A DNA stretch of 64,000 nt, taken from the NCBI RefSeq assembly GCF_014268275.3, contig NZ_CP077084.1, forward strand, positions 3,534,001-3,598,000, read 5' to 3'. The notes beneath the pieces are model-generated. The model made no database searches. It saw only the letters and a program-made list of their open reading frames with translations, and was not told the origin of the DNA. Position numbers and translations under genes: made by a program. The first letter of the stretch is position 1; the number at the start of each line of letters is the position of its first letter. The DNA comes from Pseudomonas tritici. GTDB taxonomy: Bacteria; Pseudomonadota; Gammaproteobacteria; Pseudomonadales; Pseudomonadaceae. Of this stretch, positions 16,222 to 26,048 are shown piece after piece.

Positions 16222-17133
16222 CTAGCGCTGCAAACCGGTGCCCGATTGCGCGCAGCGCTCAACCAGCCAATCGACAAATACCCGCACGCGCTGGGACAGT
16301 TGGCGGTGTGGTGGGTACAACGCGGTCAGGGCCATCTTCGGCACAGCCAACTGCGGCAATACTTCCAGCAACGTGCCCTCGGCCAACTTGCGCATCGCAT
16401 GATAATGCGGCGCCTGGATCAAGCCGAACCCGGCTTCGCAGGCAGCGAAGTAGCCGTCAGAACTGTTCACCGCCAAGCCTTTTGGCAGGTTGACTGTCTG
16501 CAATTCGCCGCCCACCTCAAATTCCAGGCCGAACCGTTTGCCGCTGGCACTGGAGACGTACTCGACCATCTGGTGATCGACCAGATCTTCGAATGAGGTG
16601 GGAACCCCCCTGCGCGCCAGGTACTCCGGACTTGCCAGGGTGAGTTGATCCATCATCGCCAAAGGCCGCGCCACCAGCGATTCGTCCAGGGCCAGGCCGC
16701 CGCGCAGCACGCAATCGACGCCCTCGCGGATCAGGTCCACGGGGCGGTCGTTAAGGCCTATCTCCAGTTCAATCTGCGGGTAGCGCGCAGTGAATGACGG
16801 CAATGCGGGGATCACGATCAAGCGGCCAATGCCCGACGGCATATCCACGCTCAGGGTGCCGCGCGGGTTCTGGCGCTGGGTGGAAAACACCGCTTCGGTT
16901 TCTTCCAGGTCTGTGAGCAGTTGTACGCAGCGCTGGTAGTACGCGGCGCCATCCAATGTAGGGCTGACTTGCCGCGTGGTGCGTTGCAACAGTTGCACGC
17001 CCAGGTGTGCTTCCAATTGCTTGATCAGGATGGTCACCGAAGCGCGCGGCAATTGCAGGCTGTCGGCCGCCTTGGCAAAGCCGCGCAGCTCGACGATCCG
17101 TGTGAACACACGCATTGCGTTGAAACGGTCCAA
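16222..17133 (-). CDS. LysR family transcriptional regulator
   Basis: A 303-residue LysR-type regulator with an N-terminal winged helix (GFAKAADSLQLPRASVTILIKQLE), the linker helix and an effector domain from about residue 90 (VDMPSGIGRLIVIPALPSF). It is divergent from an aldo/keto reductase gene with 117 bases between the starts, the usual layout for a LysR regulator controlling its neighbour in the presence of a small-molecule effector. The first ATG gives the standard length. The effector cannot be predicted. Confidence 0.9.
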   Translation of the reverse strand: MDRFNAMRVFTRIVELRGFAKAADSLQLPRASVTILIKQLEAHLGVQLLQRTTRQVSPTLDGAAYYQRCVQLLTDLEETEAVFSTQRQNPRGTLSVDMPSGIGRLIVIPALPSFTARYPQIELEIGLNDRPVDLIREGVDCVLRGGLALDESLVARPLAMMDQLTLASPEYLARRGVPTSFEDLVDHQMVEYVSSASGKRFGLEFEVGGELQTVNLPKGLAVNSSDGYFAACEAGFGLIQAPHYHAMRKLAEGTLLEVLPQLAVPKMALTALYPPHRQLSQRVRVFVDWLVERCAQSGTGLQR

Positions 17134-17187
17134 GTGACGGCTCCCCAGTGATTATTTAGATAATACGAACAGTGATAGCAGTTTTAG

Positions 17188-18246
<1,059 letters not shown>

Positions 18247-18252
18247 TCAAAG

Positions 18253-18279
18253 GAGCGCCCTCAAAAGGCGCTCTTTTTT
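18253..18279 (+). terminator. Rho-independent terminator of the aldo/keto reductase gene
   Basis: GAGCGCC and GGCGCTC form a 7-bp stem with a 7-base loop followed by six T residues, seven bases after the stop codon. Confidence 0.9.
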
Positions 18280-18379
18280 CTTGCACGATGGTACCTAAAG
18301 CTCCTCCTATCCAAGCCGATAGCCCTACGAAGCTCTAACAAAGCCGCGTCGACAATAAACGCTTCGTAAGGACGACCCC

Positions 18380-20374
18380 ATGCCCCCACTGCGCTCCATC
18401 CAAGCCCGCTATACCCTGTTCCTGGTGCTGTTCGTCCTGGTGTTATTTGTATTGACCGTGGTGGGAATCGGCCAGTTGGTCGCGCCTACGCTGCGTCATA
18501 CCGAAGAACAGGTGGTGCTCAACCGCATCGCTGAGGTCGCCGAGCAAATCCAGGGCGAGCTGAACAAGGTTCAGTCCCAGCAACGCAGCATCACCCAGAC
18601 CATCCCTTTGCTCGACAGCGATGCCATCGACAAAGTCCTCCCAGGCCTGGTCGACCAATATGGCGAGCTGAAAGTCTTCGGCGGCGGGATCTGGCCGCTG
18701 CCCAATCAACGCACGCCTGGACGCAACAAGCACAGCACGTTCTGGCACCGTGATGCCTCGGGCAAGCTGGCCGTGAATACGTTCTGGAACAGCGACCCAG
18801 CGCCCAACTACTACGACCAGAGCTGGTACAAAGGTGGCCTGGCCTCGCCGCGCGGCCAATGCGCCTGGGCCGCCGCCTACAAGGACGACGCCAGCCAGGA
18901 GCCGCGCACCAACTGCGCCATGGCGATCCAGCGCGACGGCGTGCCTTATGGCGTCGCCACCATCGACGTGACCCTGGGTTTCTTCAATGACTTGGTGGCC
19001 AGCAAAGAAAAAGACATCGGCGGGCAAATGCTGATCGTCGAAGGCGACGGCAAGATCATCAGCAACAGCACGCGCATCAGCAGCCCGGTGGTGTTGAAAA
19101 ACATCAGCGAACTCAGCGGCTCCTCGGCGTTTGCCGCCCAGGTCAGCAAGGCCCTGGCCCATCGCGACCAGGCGTTGCAACGCAGCGAGTTCGACAACCA
19201 GGGCGTGGCCAGCACCTTTTATATGCGCCCGATCGCCGGCACGCCGTGGTTCCTTGCCACCGCCCTGCCTACTTCGCTGATTACCGCCCAGCGCGACGAC
19301 GTGCTCGGCACCCTGGCCCTGCTGCAAATCCCCATGGTATTGCTGCTGGTGCTGCTCGCGGTGTATGCGATCCGCCAACTGGTGCAGCGCATGAAGTCGC
19401 TGAAAACCAATATCGACGCGCTGTCCGCCGGCGATGCCGACTTGACACGACGCATCACCATCCGCGCCGAAGACGAACTGGGTGCCATTGGTCACTCGGT
19501 GAACCGCTTTATCGTCTACCTGCAGAACATGATCGGCGAGGTCACCCAAGCCACCGGTGCCATGTCGTCGAGCCTTGAGCAACTGCAGCGGACCTCGGCG
19601 CACACCAATCAGATTCTGGTGCGGCACGCCTCGGAAACCGACCAGACGGTAACCGCCATCACCGAAATGAGCTCCACCGCCGACACCGTCGCGCAAAACG
19701 CCGCTGAAACCGCTGCGTTCACCCAGCGCGCCAATGAGCACGCCGACCGTTCCCGCGTGGTGGTGGGAGAGGCATCCAACAGCGTCAGCGCCTTGATCGG
19801 CGAAGTCTCCAGCGCCACCCACAGCGTGGAAAACATGCGCCAGGACGCCGCACGCATCACCGAAACCCTCGGCGTGATCGGTGCAATTGCCGGCCAGACC
19901 AACCTGCTCGCCCTCAACGCCGCGATTGAAGCCGCGCGTGCCGGGGAGCAGGGCCGTGGTTTTGCGGTGGTCGCCGATGAAGTCCGCGCCCTCGCCGCCC
20001 GCACCCAGGCCAGCACCTCGCAGATCAACGAAATGCTCACCCGCCTGACCGCGGGCGTCAGTTCCTCGGTAGCGGCCATGGAAAACACCCAGGCCAGCTG
20101 TCAGTCGGCGGCGGATGCCACGGCGCGGGTGAACACCGGCCTGGACGAAATGGCAGGTTCCGTGAGCCATATCAACAACCTCAGCACCCAGATCGCCACG
20201 GCCGCCGAGCAGCAAAGCGCAGTGACCGAGGAGATCAACCGCAGCATGGTGCAGATCCGACAAATGGTCGAAGAGCTGGTACAGAGCGGCCACGCCACTG
20301 AAACCAATACCCAGAGCCTGCTGGATGCGAATGGCCGAGTGATTGCCTTGATGGGTCGCTTCAAAGTGCGGTGA
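18380..20374 (+). CDS. Methyl-accepting chemotaxis protein (dCache sensor)
   Basis: A 664-residue chemoreceptor: TM1 ([21 protein letters not shown]), a periplasmic region of about 270 residues with the dCache pattern ([11 protein letters not shown] and [19 protein letters not shown]), TM2 ([18 protein letters not shown]), HAMP and the methyl-accepting hairpin with [19 protein letters not shown] at the tip. dCache receptors bind amino acids, organic acids or amines directly; the ligand here is not predictable. Two Cys in the sensor (QCAW, NCAM) may form a disulphide. It is monocistronic, 133 bases after the reductase stop. Confidence 0.93.
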   Translation: MPPLRSIQARYTLFLVLFVLVLFVLTVVGIGQLVAPTLRHTEEQVVLNRIAEVAEQIQGELNKVQSQQRSITQTIPLLDSDAIDKVLPGLVDQYGELKVFGGGIWPLPNQRTPGRNKHSTFWHRDASGKLAVNTFWNSDPAPNYYDQSWYKGGLASPRGQCAWAAAYKDDASQEPRTNCAMAIQRDGVPYGVATIDVTLGFFNDLVASKEKDIGGQMLIVEGDGKIISNSTRISSPVVLKNISELSGSSAFAAQVSKALAHRDQALQRSEFDNQGVASTFYMRPIAGTPWFLATALPTSLITAQRDDVLGTLALLQIPMVLLLVLLAVYAIRQLVQRMKSLKTNIDALSAGDADLTRRITIRAEDELGAIGHSVNRFIVYLQNMIGEVTQATGAMSSSLEQLQRTSAHTNQILVRHASETDQTVTAITEMSSTADTVAQNAAETAAFTQRANEHADRSRVVVGEASNSVSALIGEVSSATHSVENMRQDAARITETLGVIGAIAGQTNLLALNAAIEAARAGEQGRGFAVVADEVRALAARTQASTSQINEMLTRLTAGVSSSVAAMENTQASCQSAADATARVNTGLDEMAGSVSHINNLSTQIATAAEQQSAVTEEINRSMVQIRQMVEELVQSGHATETNTQSLLDANGRVIALMGRFKVR

Positions 20375-20456
20375 TAAATGGTTGAAACACTCCCGTGCCA
20401 AAGCGCGGGAGTGGGACTATTCTGACAGCTCGAAGACGCCACACAGGAGGTGTGCC

Positions 20457-20915
20457 ATGCGCTCAGCCGAGCAGTCGGTCCGCTTGGAGCGGATCAGTCA
20501 GGAACGCTTTATCCAGGCTCCCATCGAAGCCGTTTACGACTATGTGACCCAACCGGATCGCTGGCACGAATGGCACCCCACATCCCTCAGCGCCGACACC
20601 GGCACTACCGGTTCCCTTCCTGCCGGCGCACGTTTCACTGAATTCATCGACTTGCTGGGTGTGCGTGTGCCGATGAGTTACCGCGTACAGATCGCCCGGC
20701 GCCCCGGCGAATTCAAGACGGTGTTCACCTCCGTGGCCGTCGATGGCTCCATCCACTATTTCCTGCTGCCCCACCAAGGCGGGACGCTGTTCAAGCGTGT
20801 ATTGACGTATGAAACCGAATTGCAACTGACCACGTTGCATGAACGCATGATCGAACTCTCGGCGGTAGCCCTCGGCCAGCTCAAGCGTCGGATGGAAAAT
20901 CCACCCTTCGTATAA
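20457..20915 (+). CDS. SRPBCC family protein
   Basis: A 152-residue protein of the START-like SRPBCC superfamily, which forms a deep hydrophobic ligand-binding pocket. The signature ERFIQAPIEAVYDYVTQPDRWHEWHPTS sits at residues 13-40, and the protein ends with the long C-terminal helix TTLHERMIELSAVALGQLKRRM. The ATG at 20457 lies 6 bases behind CAGGAGG; the open frame upstream is not used. Ligand and role unknown; it could be a polyketide cyclase-like or lipid-binding protein. Confidence 0.85.
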   Translation: MRSAEQSVRLERISQERFIQAPIEAVYDYVTQPDRWHEWHPTSLSADTGTTGSLPAGARFTEFIDLLGVRVPMSYRVQIARRPGEFKTVFTSVAVDGSIHYFLLPHQGGTLFKRVLTYETELQLTTLHERMIELSAVALGQLKRRMENPPFV

Positions 20916-21027
20916 TTTTGAAACATTCCCACCCTGCCTGCTGACCTTTGGGCGCTGGCTTGCCTGCGATGACGTCGTCATGATCGCCGCCATCCCAATT
21001 GCTAACGCCTGCACGCGAGCCTCCCCT

Positions 21028-21474
21028 ATGAAAAGCACATTACGCCTGGCCCTGCTCTCTGCCCTGTTCACCACCACCCTCGTCCAGGCCGCCGACCTGA
21101 TCCCCATCGACGTGCACCGTGACGCCAACTGCGGCTGCTGCAAAAAGTGGATCAGCCATCTGGAAAGCAACGGATTCAAGGTCAACGACCACGTGGAAGC
21201 CGATATGAGCGCCGTCAAACAACGCTTGGGCGTGGCACCGCGCCTGGGCTCGTGCCATACCGCGGTGATCGACGGCAAATTCGTCGAAGGCCACGTGCCC
21301 GCTGAACAGGTGCTGGCCTTGCGCAAACGTGATGACCTGCTGGGCATTGCTGCACCGGGCATGCCCATGGGCTCGCCGGGTATGGAAGTGGAAGGCCGCA
21401 GCGAGGCTTATCAAGTCATCGGCCTGACCCGTGAGGGTAGAGATGTCGTGGTGGCTGAATACCCGGCGCAATGA
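21028..21474 (+). CDS. DUF411 family exported metal-binding protein
   Basis: A 148-residue protein with a signal peptide ending LVQAA, followed by a thioredoxin-like domain carrying NCGCCKKWISHLESNGF, the Cys pair typical of DUF411. The family is associated with copper handling. The C-terminal part has PRLGSCHTAVIDGKFVEGHVP, also family-typical. The stop codon overlaps the start of the next gene by four bases (ATGA), so the two are co-translated. Copper binding is an inference from the family. Confidence 0.85.
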   Translation: MKSTLRLALLSALFTTTLVQAADLIPIDVHRDANCGCCKKWISHLESNGFKVNDHVEADMSAVKQRLGVAPRLGSCHTAVIDGKFVEGHVPAEQVLALRKRDDLLGIAAPGMPMGSPGMEVEGRSEAYQVIGLTREGRDVVVAEYPAQ

Positions 21475-21914
21475 TCGCGGGCTACCTGGGATTATTCTTC
21501 GCGGCGTTTGGCGCCGCGACCTTACTGCCACTGCAATCGGAAGCCGTTCTGGTTGGCCTGCTGCTCAGCGGGCATTACAGCCTATGGCTGTTGCTGGGGG
21601 TTGCCACGTTGGGCAACGTGCTGGGTTCAGTGGTGAACTGGTGGCTCGGCCGCTGGGTTGAGCACTTTAAGGAACGGCGCTGGTTTCCGGTCAGCGACAG
21701 GCAGTTGGACAAAGCCCGCAAACATTACGCGCGATGGGGGCATTGGACCCTGTTGCTCAGCTGGGTGCCGATCATTGGCGACCCGCTGATGTTGGTCGCC
21801 GGGGTAATGCGTGAGCCTCTGTGGCGATTCCTGCTGCTGGTGACCCTGGCCAAAAGCGTACGTTATGGCGTGCTCGCGGCAATTACCTTGCAGTGGGTGT
21901 TAATCCCCACTTAA
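21471..21914 (+). CDS. YqaA family membrane protein (SNARE-associated/DedA-like)
   Basis: A 147-residue membrane protein with about four helices and the DedA-like signature: LLPLQSEAVLVGLLLSG, then LGNVLGSVVNWWLGRW, and SWVPIIGDPLMLVAGVMR. The DedA/VTT fold is linked to lipid scrambling or envelope homeostasis. The ATG overlaps the DUF411 stop codon, so the two proteins may work in one envelope process. Function of the pair not established. Confidence 0.88.
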   Translation: MIAGYLGLFFAAFGAATLLPLQSEAVLVGLLLSGHYSLWLLLGVATLGNVLGSVVNWWLGRWVEHFKERRWFPVSDRQLDKARKHYARWGHWTLLLSWVPIIGDPLMLVAGVMREPLWRFLLLVTLAKSVRYGVLAAITLQWVLIPT

Positions 21915-21959
21915 TCCCCTCGCAACAGCATCCGAGCACCCTTTTTCGGAGCCCTGCCA

Positions 21960-22961
21960 ATGCCCCTGACCCGCGCTTTTTGCATCGCCGGCCTGCTCGC
22001 GGCCACTACCGCCCCAGCGTTCGCCGCGACCTACGGCCCCGAGCTGCAAGGCTTCGAATACCCCTACCCGCTTCAGCATTTCGAATTTGAATCCCAGGGC
22101 AAGGCCTTGCAAATGGGCTATATGGACGTGCCCGCCAAAGGGCAGGCCAACGGCCGCAGCGTGGTGCTGATGCACGGCAAGAACTTCTGCGGCGCCACAT
22201 GGGAAGGCTCGATCAAAGCCCTGAGCGACGCCGGTTACCGGGTGATCGCGCCGGACCAGATCGGCTTCTGTAGCTCCAGCAAGCCCGATCACTATCAATA
22301 CAGCTTCCAGCAACTGGCAACCAACACCCACCAGTTGCTGGAGAAGCTCGGCATTCAAAAAGCCACGCTCATTGGCCACTCCACCGGCGGCATGCTTGCC
22401 ACGCGTTATGCACTGATGTACCCCGCGCAAACCGAACAGCTCGGGCTAGTCAATCCGATTGGCCTGGAAGACTGGAAGGCCTTGGGCGTGCCCGCCCTCA
22501 CCGTCGACCAATGGTATGAGCGCGAGCTGAAAGTCAGCGCCGAAGGCATTCGCAAATATCAACTGGCCACCTATTACGTCGGGCGCTGGAAGCCGGAGTA
22601 CGAGCGCTGGGTGGACATGTACGCAGGCCTGAGCAACGGCCCGGGGCATACGCTGGTCGCGTGGAACTCGGCGCTGATTTACGACATGATCTTCACCCAG
22701 CCGGTGTACTACGAGTTCAAGAACCTGCAAATGCCCACGCTGCTGCTGATCGGCACGTCCGACAACACCGCCCTTGGCAAAGACGTCGCACCGCCAGCGG
22801 TCAAGGCGAAGCTCGGCAACTATGCCGTGCTGGGCAAGCAAGTGGCCAAGTTGATTCCCCATGCAACCCTGGTGGAATTCCCAGGCTTGGGGCATGCACC
22901 GCAGATGGAGGAACCGGCCCAGTTTCACAAAGCGCTGTTGCAGGGGCTGAACGCGCTTTAA
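21960..22961 (+). CDS. Secreted alpha/beta hydrolase
   Basis: A 333-residue exported alpha/beta-hydrolase. A signal peptide (CIAGLLAATTAPAFA) is followed by the oxyanion segment LMHGKNFCGATWEGS, the nucleophile elbow IGHSTGGMLA with Ser, a helical cap and the catalytic His in GLGHAPQMEEP. The gene lies 46 bases downstream of the YqaA-type gene in the same direction and 26 bases before the hydroxyacid dehydrogenase. Substrate unknown; the sequence is closest in style to esterases or C-C hydrolases. Confidence 0.88.
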   Translation: MPLTRAFCIAGLLAATTAPAFAATYGPELQGFEYPYPLQHFEFESQGKALQMGYMDVPAKGQANGRSVVLMHGKNFCGATWEGSIKALSDAGYRVIAPDQIGFCSSSKPDHYQYSFQQLATNTHQLLEKLGIQKATLIGHSTGGMLATRYALMYPAQTEQLGLVNPIGLEDWKALGVPALTVDQWYERELKVSAEGIRKYQLATYYVGRWKPEYERWVDMYAGLSNGPGHTLVAWNSALIYDMIFTQPVYYEFKNLQMPTLLLIGTSDNTALGKDVAPPAVKAKLGNYAVLGKQVAKLIPHATLVEFPGLGHAPQMEEPAQFHKALLQGLNAL

Positions 22962-22987
22962 TCCAACCTTTTTCGAGGTGCTCGTGA

Positions 22988-23941
22988 ATGTCGGTACAGA
23001 TCGCAGTCATTGATGATTGGCAGCATGTGGCCAGTGGCGTGGTGGATTGGTCGGTCCTGGAGGCCGTGGGCGATGTGCACTTTCTGCACGATTACCCGGC
23101 AGATACCGCCACCATGATCGAGCGTTTAAAGGGCTTCGAGGTGATTTGCGTGATGCGCGAACGCTCCACCTTCGACAAAGCCCTGCTGCAAGGCCTGCCA
23201 GCGCTCAAATTGCTGGTCACCGGCGGCATGCGCAACGCGGCGATCGACATTCCTGCTGCCAAGGCCCAGGGCATCACCGTATGCGGCACCGACAGCTATA
23301 AACACGCGGCGCCGGAACTGACCTGGGCGTTGATCATGGCCTCCACCCGAAACTTGGTAGCCGAAGCCAATTCGTTGCGCGCTGGCGACTGGCAGGTTGG
23401 CCTCGGCGGCGACCTGTATGGCAAGACCCTGGGCATTCTCGGGCTTGGCAGCATTGGCCAGAAAGTCGCGCAGTTCGCCCAGGTGTTTGGCATGCGCGTG
23501 ATTGCCTGGAGCGAAAACCTTACGCCTGAACGTGCTGCACAGTCCGGCGTTACTTGGGTCAGCAAGAGAGAGCTGTTTGAGCAAGCCGACATCCTCACCG
23601 TGCACCTGGTGCTCAGCGACCGCAGTCGTGGGCTGGTGGATGCCGAGGCACTGGGCTGGATGAAGCCCACGGCCCACTTGGTCAATACCGCACGCGGACC
23701 GATTGTGGATGAGCAGGCGCTGGTGCATGCGCTGGAAACTGGACGCCTGGCGGGGGCGGCGCTGGATGTATACGCCGAGGAACCGTTGCCGGTGGACCAC
23801 CCGTTCCGCCGTTTGCCAAAGGTGCTGGCCACGCCACACGTGGGGTATGTAAGCCAGCAGAATTATCGGCAGTTCTATTCTCAGATGATCGAAAACATCC
23901 ACGCTTGGACAAACGGCCTGCCCATTCGCGTGCTGGGCTAA
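22988..23941 (+). CDS. D-2-hydroxyacid dehydrogenase family protein
   Basis: A 317-residue NAD-dependent 2-hydroxyacid dehydrogenase, related to phosphoglycerate dehydrogenase. The Rossmann motif LGILGLGSIGQKVAQFAQVFG lies near residue 145, the substrate-binding Arg in NTARGPIVDEQAL, the catalytic Glu in DVYAEEPLP and the catalytic His in ATPHVGYVS. A typical full-length member without the C-terminal ACT domain of SerA. Oxidises or reduces a 2-hydroxy/2-keto acid; the actual substrate cannot be deduced from the neighbours. Confidence 0.9.
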   Translation: MSVQIAVIDDWQHVASGVVDWSVLEAVGDVHFLHDYPADTATMIERLKGFEVICVMRERSTFDKALLQGLPALKLLVTGGMRNAAIDIPAAKAQGITVCGTDSYKHAAPELTWALIMASTRNLVAEANSLRAGDWQVGLGGDLYGKTLGILGLGSIGQKVAQFAQVFGMRVIAWSENLTPERAAQSGVTWVSKRELFEQADILTVHLVLSDRSRGLVDAEALGWMKPTAHLVNTARGPIVDEQALVHALETGRLAGAALDVYAEEPLPVDHPFRRLPKVLATPHVGYVSQQNYRQFYSQMIENIHAWTNGLPIRVLG

Positions 23942-23967
23942 CGCACCATTCAAGGGCAACCCTCTCG

Positions 23968-24122
23968 TAGTGAGCGGGCTTGCCCCGCGCTGGGGCGCGA
24001 AGCGGCCCCAAATAGCCACCTCGGTCACACTGTTGAGCCGGGCCCGCCAAAATTGGGAGCGCTTCGCACTCCAGCGCAGGGCAAGCCTGCTCACTACATG
24101 CGGGGCAAGCCTGCTCGCTACA
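23968..24122. repeat. Cluster of REP elements (inverted pair plus a third unit)
   Basis: GTAGTGAGCGGGCTTGCCCC (23968-23987) begins one unit, and an inverted partner covers about 24056-24097 (TGCAAGCC-type palindrome ending CTCACTAC). A third partial unit, GGGGCAAGCCTGCTCGCTAC, follows at 24101-24120. The unit size, the GAGCGGGCTTGCCC core and the inverted pairing match the intergenic REP/REPIN elements common in fluorescent pseudomonads. Confidence 0.85.
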
Positions 24123-24474
24123 AACCCCTCCCTTCGCGCAAAGCATATGGTTACAAGTATTTTGTCCTACAAAATTCTCGTATAAACCCTACAGGCTCTG
24201 GGATCTGTCCTAGACTGATGACCGATGGGTCCGTTTCAAAACAAAAACCCCGCGAAAATAATCGAAACTTTCCAACTCTGCCATAGGTCAGGTTTAGGGT
24301 AAGGCGCGCACAAGCGGTTCATACCAGATGCCGTCTATCCAATCTTTTTAAGCTAACCGTGCAACTGGCATACGCCTTGCCAGTTTTGTCATGCGCTTGT
24401 GCGCCTGGCCGCAGGATGCGGTCATCGGAGCTAATGGCAGCGGGCCATTAGCCGACCAACACGTGGAGATAACT
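24123..24474 (+). promoter_or_regulatory. Upstream region of the glycogen/trehalose cluster
   Basis: About 350 bases without a gene between the REP cluster and glgA; this must hold the promoter of the five-gene unit. GAAACTT (about 24264) followed 17 bases later by TCAGG loosely resembles an extracytoplasmic-stress (AlgU-type) promoter, but the match is too weak to call. The glgA start has GTGGAG 7 bases upstream. Confidence 0.35.
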
Positions 24475-26028
24475 ATGATCAGTGCCGCTGCAAGTATTCA
24501 GGGAGAGCGTGTTAGTCAGCCAGTTGGCGGGTCGACCTCTTTGGTCGACCTCAACACGGTGCGGCCCGTCCCGAGCCACAATCCAAATCGTAAAAAGGTG
24601 CTGTTCGTCACTTCCGAATTTGCCGACTTGGTCAAGACCGGCGGCCTGGGCGATGTGTCTGCGGCGCTGCCGCGAGCCATGGCCCATCTGCACGATGTGC
24701 GGGTGCTGATCCCCGGTTACCCGCAGGTGATGGAAAGCGATAATCCGATCCATATCATTGGTGAGCTGGGTGGCCACGCCGCGTTGCCGCCGTGCAAGAT
24801 CGGGCGCATGGACCTCAAGGATGGCCTGGTCATCTATGTATTGATCTGCCCCGAGCTTTACGAACGGGAAGGCACGCCCTACGGCGCCAACAACGGCCGC
24901 GACTGGCCGGACAACCATATTCGCTTCGCCCGCCTGGGCCTGGCCGCCGCTGACATGGCCGCCAACCTGGCGCAGATCCACTGGTGCCCGGACCTGGTGC
25001 ACGCCCACGACTGGCCCGCTGGCCTGGCGCCGGCCTATATGCACTGGCGTGGGTCACGCACCCCGACGCTGTTCACCATCCATAACCTGGCCTACCAGGG
25101 CGTGATCAGCCTGGCCTCCACGCCTGAGCTGGGGATTCCCCCTCACGCCTTGCAACAGGAAGGCATGGAGTTCTACGGCAAGATGTCGTTCCTCAAGGCC
25201 GGCATGGCGTATTCCAGCCATATCACCACCGTGAGCGCCACCTACGCCCGGGAAATCACCACCCCGGAATTCGGCTGCGGCCTTGATGGCTTTTTGGCCA
25301 GCAAGACCCAGCAAGGTCTGCTCAGCGGCATTCCCAACGGGATCGAAGACAGCTGGGAAACCTCCACTGACCCGCACCTGACGCACAACTTCAACATCGG
25401 CGACTGGGAAGGCAAGGCGGTCAACGCCGCTCAAGTGCGCAACCTGTTCGGTTTGAATGAATCGACCGGCCCGCTGTTCGCCGTTGTGTCGCGCCTGGTG
25501 TTCCAGAAAGGCCTCGACCTCACCGAAGCCGTTGCCAGCTTTATCGTCGAGCAAGGTGGGCAGATCGCCATCATCGGTCGCGGCGAGCCGGAAGAAGAGA
25601 ACGCCATGCGTGAACTGGCACTGCGCTTCCCAGGCCAAATCGGCGTGCGCATCGGTTTTAACGAGACTGATGCCCGACGCATGTTCGCCGGCAGCGATTT
25701 CCTGTTGATGCCGTCGCGCTACGAGCCCTGCGGTCTCAGCCAAATGTATGCCCAGCGCTTCGGTTCGCTGCCCGTCGCCCGTAACACCGGTGGCTTGGCC
25801 GACACCATCGAAAATGGCGTGACCGGATTCCTGTTCAATGAATCCACCGTCGACAGCTACAAAGAAGCCTTGAACCGCGCGTTCAAGGTGTTTGCCTTCC
25901 CAGGCCTGCTCAACGCCATGCGCAGCCGGGCGATGACGCAGCCGTTCAACTGGAGCCAGGCGGTGGAACCCTACGCCGAGCTCTACGAACAACTGGTGGC
26001 GAAGGCACTGGGGAAATCCGCTAAATAA
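24475..26028 (+). CDS. glgA: Glycogen synthase (ADP-glucose-dependent)
   Basis: A 517-residue GT5 glucosyltransferase that extends alpha-1,4-glucan from ADP-glucose. The substrate-binding KTGGLGDVSAALP (Lys54) opens the N-terminal Rossmann domain; the C-terminal domain carries MPSRYEPCGLSQMYAQRFGSLPVARNTGGLADT, including the E-x7-E catalytic region. Compared with E. coli GlgA it has about 40 extra N-terminal residues before the core. The ATG at 24475 is supported by GTGGAG. It leads a tight cluster with treZ 20 bases behind, so glucan synthesis and conversion to trehalose are made together. Confidence 0.95.
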   Translation: MISAAASIQGERVSQPVGGSTSLVDLNTVRPVPSHNPNRKKVLFVTSEFADLVKTGGLGDVSAALPRAMAHLHDVRVLIPGYPQVMESDNPIHIIGELGGHAALPPCKIGRMDLKDGLVIYVLICPELYEREGTPYGANNGRDWPDNHIRFARLGLAAADMAANLAQIHWCPDLVHAHDWPAGLAPAYMHWRGSRTPTLFTIHNLAYQGVISLASTPELGIPPHALQQEGMEFYGKMSFLKAGMAYSSHITTVSATYAREITTPEFGCGLDGFLASKTQQGLLSGIPNGIEDSWETSTDPHLTHNFNIGDWEGKAVNAAQVRNLFGLNESTGPLFAVVSRLVFQKGLDLTEAVASFIVEQGGQIAIIGRGEPEEENAMRELALRFPGQIGVRIGFNETDARRMFAGSDFLLMPSRYEPCGLSQMYAQRFGSLPVARNTGGLADTIENGVTGFLFNESTVDSYKEALNRAFKVFAFPGLLNAMRSRAMTQPFNWSQAVEPYAELYEQLVAKALGKSAK

Positions 26029-26048
26029 TCGAAGGAAGGTCTCTATAG

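Noticed and set aside
18443..20401. 652-codon minus-strand frame opposite the dCache chemoreceptor
   Set aside because: Antisense shadow with Gly/His/Arg-rich translation and no family features; the plus-strand chemoreceptor is certain.
20388..20413. Hairpin after the dCache chemoreceptor as a terminator
   Set aside because: CACTCCCG/CGGGAGTG pair well, but no T run follows, so termination is not supported.
24264..24290. AlgU-type promoter before glgA
   Set aside because: Only a loose fit to the -35 and -10 elements; left as a weak note, not a called promoter.
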